From Flavobacterium ovatum (lineage in GTDB: Bacteria; Bacteroidota; Bacteroidia; Flavobacteriales; Flavobacteriaceae), in the NCBI RefSeq assembly GCF_040703125.1, contig NZ_CP160035.1:2569001-2633000 (forward strand): 64,000 bases of DNA, given 5' to 3'. Below, piece by piece: positions 25,313 to 33,140 of the stretch. The number at the start of each line of letters is the position of its first letter. Within the stretch, counting starts at the first letter, position 1. The notes beneath the pieces were generated by a model. That model worked only from the letters and a program-made list of their open reading frames with translations, was not told the origin of the DNA and made no database searches. The position numbers were made by a program, and so were the translations under genes.

Positions 25313-25993
25313 TTAAAATAGGGATGTTTGATTGTTGTCGTCAGTGTTTTTTGGTTTGTTTGTTTTTCTCTTTTTAATTTCTTTAAGAGGTTCTATTTCA
25401 GTTTGTCTATTTTTTCTTTCAATAATTTCCTTATATAATTCAACTTCATTGGGATAATTGTTTTCTACAAAAGCCTTAACTAAAAATGCATGAGACAATG
25501 GTTTCGTTGGATTTAGAACATCACAATTTGTTTCATAATCTAATAGTACAATATCTTGCTTTTGTGATGCTTCTTTTAATCTTACGAGAATATCCGAAAC
25601 TTTATTTTCTAAAACCCACAAATAGCTGGGTAGGTAAATTTGAATTCTTGCATCAATATAATTTAATAGTTCTGTTCCATTAATCCCTTTTCTATGTCCT
25701 AATGGTTTTCCAAATTTACGAACCGTCCTTTTGAGATTTTTCATTGTATCATTTAGAAACATTTTTTCATCAATGTCTACACTTTCAAAAACTTTTAGTG
25801 CTTGCCAAATACCTTCAACGGATTTTGCTGTTTCATTTTCAGAAAATGGGACTGGTATATCTCCATGGGGATAAAATGGGCTCAATTTCACTAATGCTGT
25901 TGGAGCTTTTGAAGTAACATCAACTATTTTGGCATTTGGATATTTAGCTGATAAGGTTTTCTCCTGCTTCTTTCTATTTTCAACGTATATCAT
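25313..25993 (-). CDS. DUF6939-like protein, possible NADAR-superfamily ADP-ribosylglycosidase
   Basis: 226 residues. Conserved blocks are VKLSPFYPHGDIPVPF (35-50), SVEGIWQALKVFE (58-70), GHRKGINGTELL (99-110) and ARIQIYLPSYLWVLENK (115-131), with a polar Lys/Asn-rich tail after ~185. The blocks fit the group I recall as DUF6939. The EGxWQxxK and following pattern resembles the EHxFQxxK helix of NADAR proteins, which remove ADP-ribose from DNA bases and serve as antitoxins to some DarT toxins. That link is inference. It overlaps the DarT-like gene by one base and precedes zorA, so it could protect the host from the DarT-like effector. Confidence 0.65.
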   Translation of the reverse strand: MIYVENRKKQEKTLSAKYPNAKIVDVTSKAPTALVKLSPFYPHGDIPVPFSENETAKSVEGIWQALKVFESVDIDEKMFLNDTMKNLKRTVRKFGKPLGHRKGINGTELLNYIDARIQIYLPSYLWVLENKVSDILVRLKEASQKQDIVLLDYETNCDVLNPTKPLSHAFLVKAFVENNYPNEVELYKEIIERKNRQTEIEPLKEIKKRKTNKPKNTDDNNQTSLF

Positions 25994-27474
25994 TAGTTAT
26001 AGGAATTGATGTTTGTAATATGCTCAATAGGAATCCAAGTTTTTACAAGAACTTCTGCTTGATATCGTTTTTTGTCTAATGTATCTAAATCAAAATAATT
26101 TTGAGAAAACAAATCAAACCTCAAAGATTCAATAAATTCAATTGTATCATTATTTTCATGTCTATTGTCTGTGGCATTCATGTTTGAAAATCTGGTGTTT
26201 TCAAAATAGCACACTTCTATTGATACTTGTAATAATATTGGATTGGTAATTCTTCCTTCCCTCATTGCAACGTGTTTCATAGGGTGGTCTTTTACAAAAC
26301 TTAATCTAACAAAATCTTCCAGCCCAAAACTTTCATCTAAACTTCTACCTAATGCGCTATTTCCCGTCATAGGTATAACGATATTTCTTATATCACAATG
26401 ATACCATGAGTATAACCCGCCATTTTCTTTAATTGATTTTAGGTTAGATTTGGCTGTGAAATGGTAAAGAGTAGAAATTCCATTTTCTTGAAGTACCCTT
26501 TGAAAATCTCTCCAATTGGCTTTTTTATTTAAAAGTGCTTTTAATTTATTTTCTTTTTCTTTTCGCTTATCTTCTTCGTGCTTTTTTTTGATTAATTCTA
26601 GTTCTCTTTTTAGTTTTAATACTTCATATCTTTTTTCCTCTTCTTCCTTTAATATTTTTGCTTGTTCTGCTTGTTTTTTTAGTAGTTCTTCTTGTTGCTT
26701 TTTAAATACTTGTAATTCCTTTTCTTTATATTTTTCTTTCAAGACCGTTAATCTTGCCAATTCCTTTTGATAGGTTGGTTTTATTGAAATTTCAAGTTGA
26801 TTAATTAGAACTTTTACTTCAACAAGTTTATTTTGATTAATAAGGTTTTCAAGGGTTGAGAGTTTTTGTTTTGTCTGATTTTTGTAAATTTCCTCTTGCC
26901 TTAATTTTATATTTTCTCTGGTTGTATGTTTTTGAAGTGTTGAATTATTAGTTAATATTGTTTCAAGTTCTTGAAAGGATTTTTCAAATTTAGAAATAGA
27001 GATACCTGCTAATTCAATTTTATTATTTATTTTGTTTATGCTTAATTGAGTGACCATTTTATGTATCCTTTTGTCAAGCGATGAAGTATCGGGATAACTG
27101 GCTGTCTTAATTTGTGATTCAGTAAAATTAAGTAATGTTAGTTTTTCTTCTAAAAGACTGAGTTCTTTTTCAAGTTCGTGAATTTCAAATAGTCTTTTGC
27201 GTTTCTTTTTTTCTTTTGGTCGACTCACCAATTTTGAATCTTGTTCAATTATTTCAATTATTTTCTTTGCTTTTTCAAACTCTGTAATAGGTTTTAAAAT
27301 TTTTTTTCTTTCATTTTCATCTTCGGTGTTTTTTGCTTCTTTATATATTTCTGCTTTATTGACTCCTATTTCAACAATAGCGATTGCATCCAGATAAATT
27401 TCATTATCGGTTTTATACTTCTTTTTCCAAAAGAAATTTTTAATTTTTCCCCAAATTTTATTAAAAAAGGTCAT
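25993..27474 (-). CDS. Coiled-coil protein with C-terminal DarT-like ADP-ribosyltransferase domain
   Basis: 493 residues. Residues ~1-20 are basic and aromatic. Residues ~50-317 are a very Lys/Glu-rich predicted coiled coil. Residues ~318-493 form a DarT/DUF4433-type domain: LYHFTAKSNLKSIKENGGLYS (NAD-binding start, split at ~335-355), LEDFVRLSFVKDHPM, and the catalytic-Glu motif YQAEVLVKTWIP (Glu ~474). DarT enzymes attach ADP-ribose to single-stranded DNA and block replication. Free DarT toxins are ~200 residues; the long coiled coil here is unusual and may contact the ZorA-like tail. It is the first gene of the four-gene operon. Confidence 0.82.
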   Translation of the reverse strand: MTFFNKIWGKIKNFFWKKKYKTDNEIYLDAIAIVEIGVNKAEIYKEAKNTEDENERKKILKPITEFEKAKKIIEIIEQDSKLVSRPKEKKKRKRLFEIHELEKELSLLEEKLTLLNFTESQIKTASYPDTSSLDKRIHKMVTQLSINKINNKIELAGISISKFEKSFQELETILTNNSTLQKHTTRENIKLRQEEIYKNQTKQKLSTLENLINQNKLVEVKVLINQLEISIKPTYQKELARLTVLKEKYKEKELQVFKKQQEELLKKQAEQAKILKEEEEKRYEVLKLKRELELIKKKHEEDKRKEKENKLKALLNKKANWRDFQRVLQENGISTLYHFTAKSNLKSIKENGGLYSWYHCDIRNIVIPMTGNSALGRSLDESFGLEDFVRLSFVKDHPMKHVAMREGRITNPILLQVSIEVCYFENTRFSNMNATDNRHENNDTIEFIESLRFDLFSQNYFDLDTLDKKRYQAEVLVKTWIPIEHITNINSYN

Positions 27475-27744
27475 GTTGTTATTTACTATAAAATGTTATG
27501 TAAAAATTGATACTTTTTTCACTTCAGATATTAAAAGTATGTTGGTAATATTTATTTTTATAGAAAATAGTAAAAATAGTATTAATAATGAGATATTTTT
27601 AAATTAGTTACTTAACTTTTATAATTGATTGTAATTAGTATTTTCGACCTATATTGTATTTAATAAATTAACGGCTCTTTTGATATAGGAAAAATTCCAA
27701 AAAAAAAATTTCCGAACACCATCGTACCCCACCTATACCAATAT

Positions 27745-27786
27745 ACCCCTCCCTCCCTAGAGGGGCGGTAACTGGAGGGAGGGGGT
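27745..27786. repeat. GC-rich inverted repeat after the serine recombinase gene
   Basis: CCCCTCCCTCC (27746-27756) and GGAGGGAGGGG pair perfectly around an AGAGGGGCGGTAACT spacer. It lies at the 3' end of the recombinase gene and may end its transcript. The G-rich strand could also form a quadruplex. The rest of the 27475-27788 gap is AT-rich promoter-like sequence for the DarT-Zor operon with no clear motif. Confidence 0.5.
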
Positions 27787-27788
27787 AT

Positions 27789-28424
27789 TCAAATCATAGA
27801 AAGAGTCAACATCAAATCTTTTACCTTTTTTACGGTGTTTGGGGAAACGTCATAACCTTTGCTTTTATCACTTGCCAGTTTTGCCATGTCTCTAAGTGAC
27901 ATTGTAGGATTTGATTTTATTACCTTAACAGCTCTACTGTGTTTTGCTAATGTTTCCTCTGGAGAATCTTTGGTTTCTTTCAATCTCCCTTTATAGGCTC
28001 CACGTAAACGTGCTTGAATTATCCCCTCAGATTGTCTCTCTAACAAAGAGGCTTTTTCAAGTGAACTCAGCTCACTTAGAATTGTAGTAATGAGATTAAA
28101 TACTGGATTGGCTTTGCCGTTAATCATTGATTCTAGTCCTAAATTATCAATCTTTACAATTACTCCTTTATCATAGAAAAACTGTAATGTTTGTAAAACG
28201 TTGATAGTAGACCTTCCAGCTCTATCGATTGCATGAAATGAAATGTAATTTATTTCTCCAGCTTCAACTGCTTCAACAAGTTTCTTCCCAGCTGGTCTTT
28301 CTGCAAATGGAATTGAACCGCTTATCGTATCAATAAATAATAGTTCATCTGGATGGGATTTTGCCAGCTGGCGTAGGTTAGATTGTTGACTGGTGCTTTG
28401 GCGAATGTATCTGGCTCTTTTCAT
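27789..28424 (-). CDS. Serine recombinase (resolvase/invertase)
   Basis: 211 residues. The start ARYIRQSTSQQSNL holds the YxRxS catalytic serine (Ser10). FIDTISGSIPFAERPAGKKL, INYISFHAIDRAGRS and LLERQSEGIIQARLRGAYKG are the conserved resolvase blocks, and a C-terminal helix-turn-helix follows (~170-205). It could be the recombinase of a smaller element inside island 2, or resolve or invert local DNA. No paired recombination sites are evident. Confidence 0.9.
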   Translation of the reverse strand: MKRARYIRQSTSQQSNLRQLAKSHPDELLFIDTISGSIPFAERPAGKKLVEAVEAGEINYISFHAIDRAGRSTINVLQTLQFFYDKGVIVKIDNLGLESMINGKANPVFNLITTILSELSSLEKASLLERQSEGIIQARLRGAYKGRLKETKDSPEETLAKHSRAVKVIKSNPTMSLRDMAKLASDKSKGYDVSPNTVKKVKDLMLTLSMI

Positions 28425-28572
28425 AATTAGATTATTTTAGGTGAAATTTGGAAAAAGTGTGCATTTTTAGGATGGTGTATTTTGCACGATTTAATTGGTT
28501 GATATTGTTGAGTAATGATTTTTTATAATGTGAACTGTATGGCTATAACCTAATTTTTCACAGGACTGAAGG

Positions 28573-28863
28573 TTATTTACCTTCAATCCAATCTAAAACA
28601 TCCACCAGCATATCACAGTAAACATCTTCGACCTCTTTTTTTACCTCTCCTTTTTTATTTAAAAAAGTGATTGTATAAGTGTCAATCCAATTTAATTGGA
28701 TTCTAACAGTTCCTTTGTGTTTAAATCCATTCACTTTGAATTGTAATCCTCCTTGATATTCCTTTGATTCTGGTAATGCCATGTAGTTTGTAGAACCATA
28801 AGCCATTAAAGCCCATTTGTCAGCGAATTTGATTTGTGCAATGATTGTTTTAGCGATTTCCAT
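28573..28863 (-). CDS. Small hypothetical protein
   Basis: 96 residues, not recognised by function. KFADKWALMAYGSTNYMALP and GGLQFKVNGFKHKGTVRI are beta-rich; the C-terminus is acidic and helical (VEDVYCDMLVDVLDWIEG). It is divergent from the XRE regulator gene, and shared repeats lie between them, so it is probably controlled by that regulator. Confidence 0.6.
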   Translation of the reverse strand: MEIAKTIIAQIKFADKWALMAYGSTNYMALPESKEYQGGLQFKVNGFKHKGTVRIQLNWIDTYTITFLNKKGEVKKEVEDVYCDMLVDVLDWIEGK

Positions 28864-28883
28864 TTTGTTACAATTATAAAGTG

Positions 28884-28992
28884 ATACTTGATTAATACAT
28901 TACAAAGATAAGTAATACTTGTCTATTAAGCAAGCTTTATTTAATATTTATTTAAATTAGTTAAGCTATACTTGATTAATTTGTTATATTTG
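28884..28992. promoter_or_regulatory. Shared control region with repeated ATACTTGATTAAT sites
   Basis: ATACTTGATTAAT occurs at 28884-28896 and 28968-28980, with a related ATACTTGTCTATTAAGCAAG between them (28916-28935). TATATTTG at 28985-28992 is a good -7 box for the XRE gene. The repeats are probably XRE-binding sites controlling both divergent genes. Confidence 0.55.
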
Positions 28993-29005
28993 TAAAAAAA
29001 ATCAA

Positions 29006-29290
29006 ATGGCTGTACTTAGATTAAAAGAAATAATGGCATCAAAAGGAATGTCAAGGGATGAACTATCTTCAAGAGTTGATGTTTCAACTACTACTATATC
29101 AAATATTTCAAGTGAAAAGAATTTACCAACTATTCAACTTTTATTAAAAATAGCAGAAGTACTTGATGTTGATGTTAGAGAATTATTTGTCTCAACTAAG
29201 GGAACTTCTATAACTCAATTGGAAGTAGATGAAGCTAAGGAATTATTTGAAAAAGGTCTTGGCATATTGAAGGGAACTTATACAAAATAG
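29006..29290 (+). CDS. XRE-family HTH regulator
   Basis: 94 residues. KGMSRDELSSRVDVSTTTIS followed by LPTIQLLLKIAEVLDVDVREL is a standard Cro/C1-type helix-turn-helix. It likely represses from the repeats upstream. It is first of two plus-strand genes (the next starts 58 bases later). Confidence 0.88.
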   Translation: MAVLRLKEIMASKGMSRDELSSRVDVSTTTISNISSEKNLPTIQLLLKIAEVLDVDVRELFVSTKGTSITQLEVDEAKELFEKGLGILKGTYTK

Positions 29291-29348
29291 CGTTTTTTAT
29301 CTTCAACTAATTGATGTTTTGAGATATTTATAATAAAGAGATATAAAT

Positions 29349-29738
29349 ATGGAAATTGAATTACAAACAGGAAGAAAGGTACAAATTGAAGCTTTTAATA
29401 TGAGCAAAACTTACGGAGGTTTATTAGTAGGTAAACCATTTGAAGCTATGAACGATAGTATTATAGGGTTGGTAAGTTATTCGAAAGATTGGGGTAATCG
29501 TAAAGCATTATTGAACAAAGAAGACATGTACGCTTCAAAAAACGTTTTAAAACCAATAATCTATTCAGTTTGGTTAACATCAGATGTTGTCCCTCAAGAA
29601 TCCAAAATAAATGATTCCAGCACAATTGTGTTGCTATGGTTTGGCGAAGACCCCAAAGGTAAATCTATAAACGACATCATTAAACAAGAAATTTTTAATT
29701 TTGATTGGGATGAACATGCTGAGAATATTCAGTTTTAA
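29349..29738 (+). CDS. Hypothetical protein downstream of the XRE gene
   Basis: 129 residues, not recognised. The start is beta-rich (EIELQTGRKVQIEAFNMSKT). Then KALLNKEDMYASKN and VWLTSDVVPQESKINDSSTIVLLWFG follow. It ends in an acidic/aromatic tail. No signal or membrane segment. It could be a small defence or immunity protein, but nothing shows it. Confidence 0.55.
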   Translation: MEIELQTGRKVQIEAFNMSKTYGGLLVGKPFEAMNDSIIGLVSYSKDWGNRKALLNKEDMYASKNVLKPIIYSVWLTSDVVPQESKINDSSTIVLLWFGEDPKGKSINDIIKQEIFNFDWDEHAENIQF

Positions 29739-29995
29739 TTACATGTTTTCAAAATTATATTAAATTTTATTTTTTCTTTCCATTTAGATTCTTTAACATA
29801 GTAATGATATATTAAAGAAAATTTTCTAATATATTCAGTATGTCCCTTTACAAATTTTGATGAATTAACATTTATTACCTTTCTATTATCAATTTCACTG
29901 AGTCCAATTGGAAAGACTGAGAGCATTCCAATTCTATAGCCACTACTAAGAACTAAATCATGAATTGAAAAATAATTGAATATGTGTTTTTTTAC
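29735..29995 (-). pseudogene. DUF726-type hydrolase, C-terminal part (separated by IS66)
   Basis: Reading from the IS66 target repeat, the frame continues HIFNYFSIHDLVLSSGYRIG, then VFPIGLSEI and FVKGHTEYIRKF. The DLVL...YR, PIGL and GHxEY pieces match the C-terminal part of DUF726 (TMCO4-like) alpha/beta hydrolases. Joining it to 32453-33063 without the IS and one target repeat gives one open frame of ~287 codons. Confidence 0.8.
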
Positions 29996-30056
29996 GTATC
30001 CACCCGAGCAACTACATGTTGTTTTATACGATGCGATTATTCATAGGAGCGTAATG

Positions 30057-31712
30057 TTACAATGGTGTAGATTCCGCTAGTTGCTTGTAATTGTGGGGAT
30101 ACAAGTCTTTAATATTCTTGTGGTTTATAGATTGGATATTCTCAAGGGTATATTTTAGCCACTCAAAAGGATTTACGTTATGTTTTTTGCAGTTAGTAAA
30201 AAAGGTATAGGCCATAGCCGCTCTTTGAGCAGCATCGTGCGATCCGGCAAAAAGATAATTCTTTCTACCTATGGCTACTGGTCTGATTGCATTTTCCACC
30301 AGATTATTATCTATTTGCAAGTTGCCATCTAATAGGTATGCCGATAAATTATCCCATCTTGTTTGAGAGTATGCAAGAGCTTTGCCAATCTGACTTTTTG
30401 GTAGGGTTAGTTTGATTTGCAAAAACATCCATTTACCTAGTTCGTTTATAATAGGTAAGCTTTCCTGAAGCCTCAGCTCTTTGATTTGCTCAGGTCTAAG
30501 GTTTTGTTCTTTTGTTTTGCGCTCCACCGCATATAGCTTTTGTATTTCAACTAAAACATGTTGTGCTTTTTGCTTGTCATTATCTAATGCTCTTTCAAAT
30601 TCTCGCCTAGCGTGTGCCCAACAGCCCAGATGAGTAATATCTGATTTTTTTCCATAAGCTTTGTAGCCTGCATATCCGTCTGTTTGCAAGTAACCTTTAA
30701 AGTTTTGCAAAATAGGTAGTGCAGCGCTACTTGCACGAGTAGGGCTGTAATTGAACATTACAAGTTTTGATATTGGGGCATGATACACCCAATAATAACC
30801 GAGATGCGTTTTGTCTTTTTTCTTGTCGTCTAAAACCTTGATGGTGGTTTCATCAACTTGAAGGTAACCTTCATTTTTGATATCCATAACCAGCTTCTCA
30901 TACAAGGGTTTTAAAGCATCCATGCTCTGAGCCGCCCAACCATCTATTGTAGAAGAAGCAATATCGATATCTTCTCTAGAGAACCGTTGCTTTTGACGAT
31001 ATAGCGGAAGGTGATCCACATATTTATCTACTAAGATAGTGGCTAGTAGTCCTTCTGAGGGTATTCCTTTATCTATGATTCTTTCGGGTAAATCCCCGAT
31101 GGATATCTTAGTATTGTCTTTATCCTTAGTCGCGTATTTGTATCGGATATATCTTTTGATTTTAAAGTGTCCCGGAACATAATCAAGCACATCTGTAGTT
31201 TCTTTGCCAATACAAACCTGATCAGATAAATCTCCTTCAGGGTAAATCTCGATTTCTTCAACTGGTAAATGATCCGGAAGTTTAGCCCTGCCAGGATGTT
31301 TCTTTTTAGAACGAGAATAAGTGATTTCTTCTTTGATAACTTCTTCTTGTTCTTGCAGGAGCTCTTGTTCTAGATCTAAAGGTAAAGTAGTTTGAGAAGG
31401 ATCTTCAAAACGCTCTCGTTTTTGACCAAACTGCATACGGCGCAGTAATTCTACTAAACGTTGAAGTTCTTCAACTCGTTCTTCTAATTTAAAAGCTTTA
31501 CCTTCTAATTTAGAAGCTTTACCTTCTAACACGACTTCCTTTTTTTCAAGCTTAACAAGTTTTTTATCTTGTTTGGAGATAGTTTTACCTTGAACAGAAA
31601 TAGTTTCACTTTGTTCAAAAATAGTTTTATCCAGCACAAACATGTTTTTTTGAGCTTTAGTTAAAAGCTCAAAAAGTTCCTGTTTTGATACGTTATCTAG
31701 GTCTATTTCCAT
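30057..31712 (-). CDS. tnpC: IS66 family transposase (DDE), copy 2
   Basis: Identical 551-residue protein to the one at 20805-22460, with the same coiled coil, DDE residues and IS66 C-terminal domain. No mutation is seen, so either copy could supply active enzyme. Confidence 0.95.
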   Translation of the reverse strand: MEIDLDNVSKQELFELLTKAQKNMFVLDKTIFEQSETISVQGKTISKQDKKLVKLEKKEVVLEGKASKLEGKAFKLEERVEELQRLVELLRRMQFGQKRERFEDPSQTTLPLDLEQELLQEQEEVIKEEITYSRSKKKHPGRAKLPDHLPVEEIEIYPEGDLSDQVCIGKETTDVLDYVPGHFKIKRYIRYKYATKDKDNTKISIGDLPERIIDKGIPSEGLLATILVDKYVDHLPLYRQKQRFSREDIDIASSTIDGWAAQSMDALKPLYEKLVMDIKNEGYLQVDETTIKVLDDKKKDKTHLGYYWVYHAPISKLVMFNYSPTRASSAALPILQNFKGYLQTDGYAGYKAYGKKSDITHLGCWAHARREFERALDNDKQKAQHVLVEIQKLYAVERKTKEQNLRPEQIKELRLQESLPIINELGKWMFLQIKLTLPKSQIGKALAYSQTRWDNLSAYLLDGNLQIDNNLVENAIRPVAIGRKNYLFAGSHDAAQRAAMAYTFFTNCKKHNVNPFEWLKYTLENIQSINHKNIKDLYPHNYKQLAESTPL

Positions 31713-31761
31713 AGGCTAAATATACGTCAAAATCCTATATTTACCAAGGCTTAGGGCTGTT

Positions 31762-32100
31762 TTATTCCAAAGAAAATCTCCTTTTTTTATTGCTTTTTAT
31801 GATTTGAATTCCTTCGATCATCAACACCAAATCACTCCAATTAATTTGCAATTTAGTACCGGTTGAACCAGCAAAAGTCCCTTGCTCTAAGCGCTTGTGA
31901 TAAAGAACAAAACCACCAGATTCCCAGTGCAAAAGTTTCATCTGATTATTATTGCGATTGATAAAAATGAATACTTCTCCACTGTGTGCTACGCGTCCTA
32001 ATTCATTGGTAACAAGACCACACAAACCATTAAAGCTTTTGCGCATATCGCAAACTTTGGGGTAGAGCAAAAAGGTATGTGAACTACTAAGGCTAAACAC
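31762..32100 (-). CDS. tnpB: IS66 Orf2 (TnpB-like) protein, copy 2
   Basis: Identical to the 112-residue protein at 20417-20755. It overlaps the tnpA stop by one base. Confidence 0.93.
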   Translation of the reverse strand: MFSLSSSHTFLLYPKVCDMRKSFNGLCGLVTNELGRVAHSGEVFIFINRNNNQMKLLHWESGGFVLYHKRLEQGTFAGSTGTKLQINWSDLVLMIEGIQIIKSNKKRRFSLE

Positions 32101-32381
32101 TAATATAGGTTTACTAAAGCCGAAAGTTCACTTAAATTATCCGTATCCACTCGCAGCACAACTCCATTAGGGTAAACGATTTCGTATTTGTTTTCTAAAG
32201 CTAAAACTGGTTTTTTCAGTGCAATAAAACCTCCGCTTTGTGCTTCTTCATTTTTGCTTTTTCGTATCCAATAGCTGAAGGTTCCTAATTTAATACCTGC
32301 TTGATCGCAATACCCTTGTTGTGAAAGTCCACTTTGTTTCCAAGATTCTACTTGGGATAACATAAATTCATTTTTGTCCAT
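32100..32381 (-). CDS. tnpA: IS66 TnpA-like protein, copy 2
   Basis: Identical to the 93-residue helix-turn-helix protein at 20136-20417. Confidence 0.88.
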   Translation of the reverse strand: MDKNEFMLSQVESWKQSGLSQQGYCDQAGIKLGTFSYWIRKSKNEEAQSGGFIALKKPVLALENKYEIVYPNGVVLRVDTDNLSELSALVNLY

Positions 32382-32452
32382 GTCTAAATTGTTTAGAACA
32401 AAACTAATACCTTAGGTTAATCTAAAAAATATGTGGTTCGTCGGGCGGATAC

Positions 32453-33063
32453 TTTTTTACAACTAAAGAAGCTGACACCCACTTTTTAGGATTACTTCCA
32501 ACTGCACCGCCTAAGAGATGGATTTCACTAATATTTGATTTTAATTCTTTTTTATTAATGTGATTTAAGCAATTATAAATTATTCTTGCTCCTAGTGAAT
32601 GACCAACAAGAATAAATTCTTTTTTATTACATGCGCTTAAAACTTTTGCTAAACATTCACCAGTATTCTTAGAGTTCCTTACAGCACCATGCCAATAATT
32701 ATTTAATAATATATCTGCTGTATTTGCAATAATGTTAGTGCGATAAACAATATACTTTAGATATTTAAAATATTTTGGTTTTGGGCTTTCATCTATTTCT
32801 AAAACGTCTGGCATAGTTGCCATAGGTATTTTGTCAAATGGTATTTTTTTTGAATTCCATTCTAAATGAAACCATTCTCTATCTGGATATATTCTTAAAA
32901 CACTTTTTTCCCAGTCTTTACGATTGTCTTTGTCTTCGGAAGTAAATCCACTTATTGTAATTATAGCAGGGTAATTCCCATCTCTATGTTTTGTGATTTT
33001 AAACTTATCAATTGAATCTGAAAGGAATATATTTTTTAGAGTTGGTTTTTGAATTTGATTCAA
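32453..33063 (-). pseudogene. DUF726-type alpha/beta hydrolase, N-terminal part (interrupted by IS66)
   Basis: About 203 codons precede the insertion. ITISGFTSEDKDNRKDWEKS suggests the DUF726 lid start, LVGHSLGARIIYNCLNH (~154-170) is the GxSxG nucleophile elbow with Ser at the centre, and IHLLGGAVGSNPKKW follows. These proteins are predicted serine hydrolases, often found in defence or stress islands. The IS removes the last ~85 residues, including the region of the third catalytic residue, so the protein is probably dead. It starts 77 bases after the DUF262 gene on the same strand and may have been the last gene of that operon. Confidence 0.8.
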
Positions 33064-33140
33064 TATTTTTTTGTAATCTGAAATTCAATCGATTATCATA
33101 ATGTGCTTAAATTTACTCTGATTTATTTGTTCTAGTTTAA

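Larger units (their letters stand above)
29996..32452 (-). mobile_element. IS66-family element, copy 2 (intact, with target duplication)
   Basis: 2457 bp, same length and same three proteins as copy 1, in opposite orientation. A perfect 8-bp duplication TTTTTTAC flanks it (29988-29995 and 32453-32460). It interrupts the DUF726-type hydrolase gene, whose frame resumes on the other side, so this insertion is recent and the flanks have not been swapped. Confidence 0.96.

Noticed and set aside
20065..32452. Inversion of the Zor/DarT segment between the IS66 copies in this isolate
   Set aside because: Copy 2 has matching target repeats and the split hydrolase frame continues across it, so its flanks have not been exchanged.
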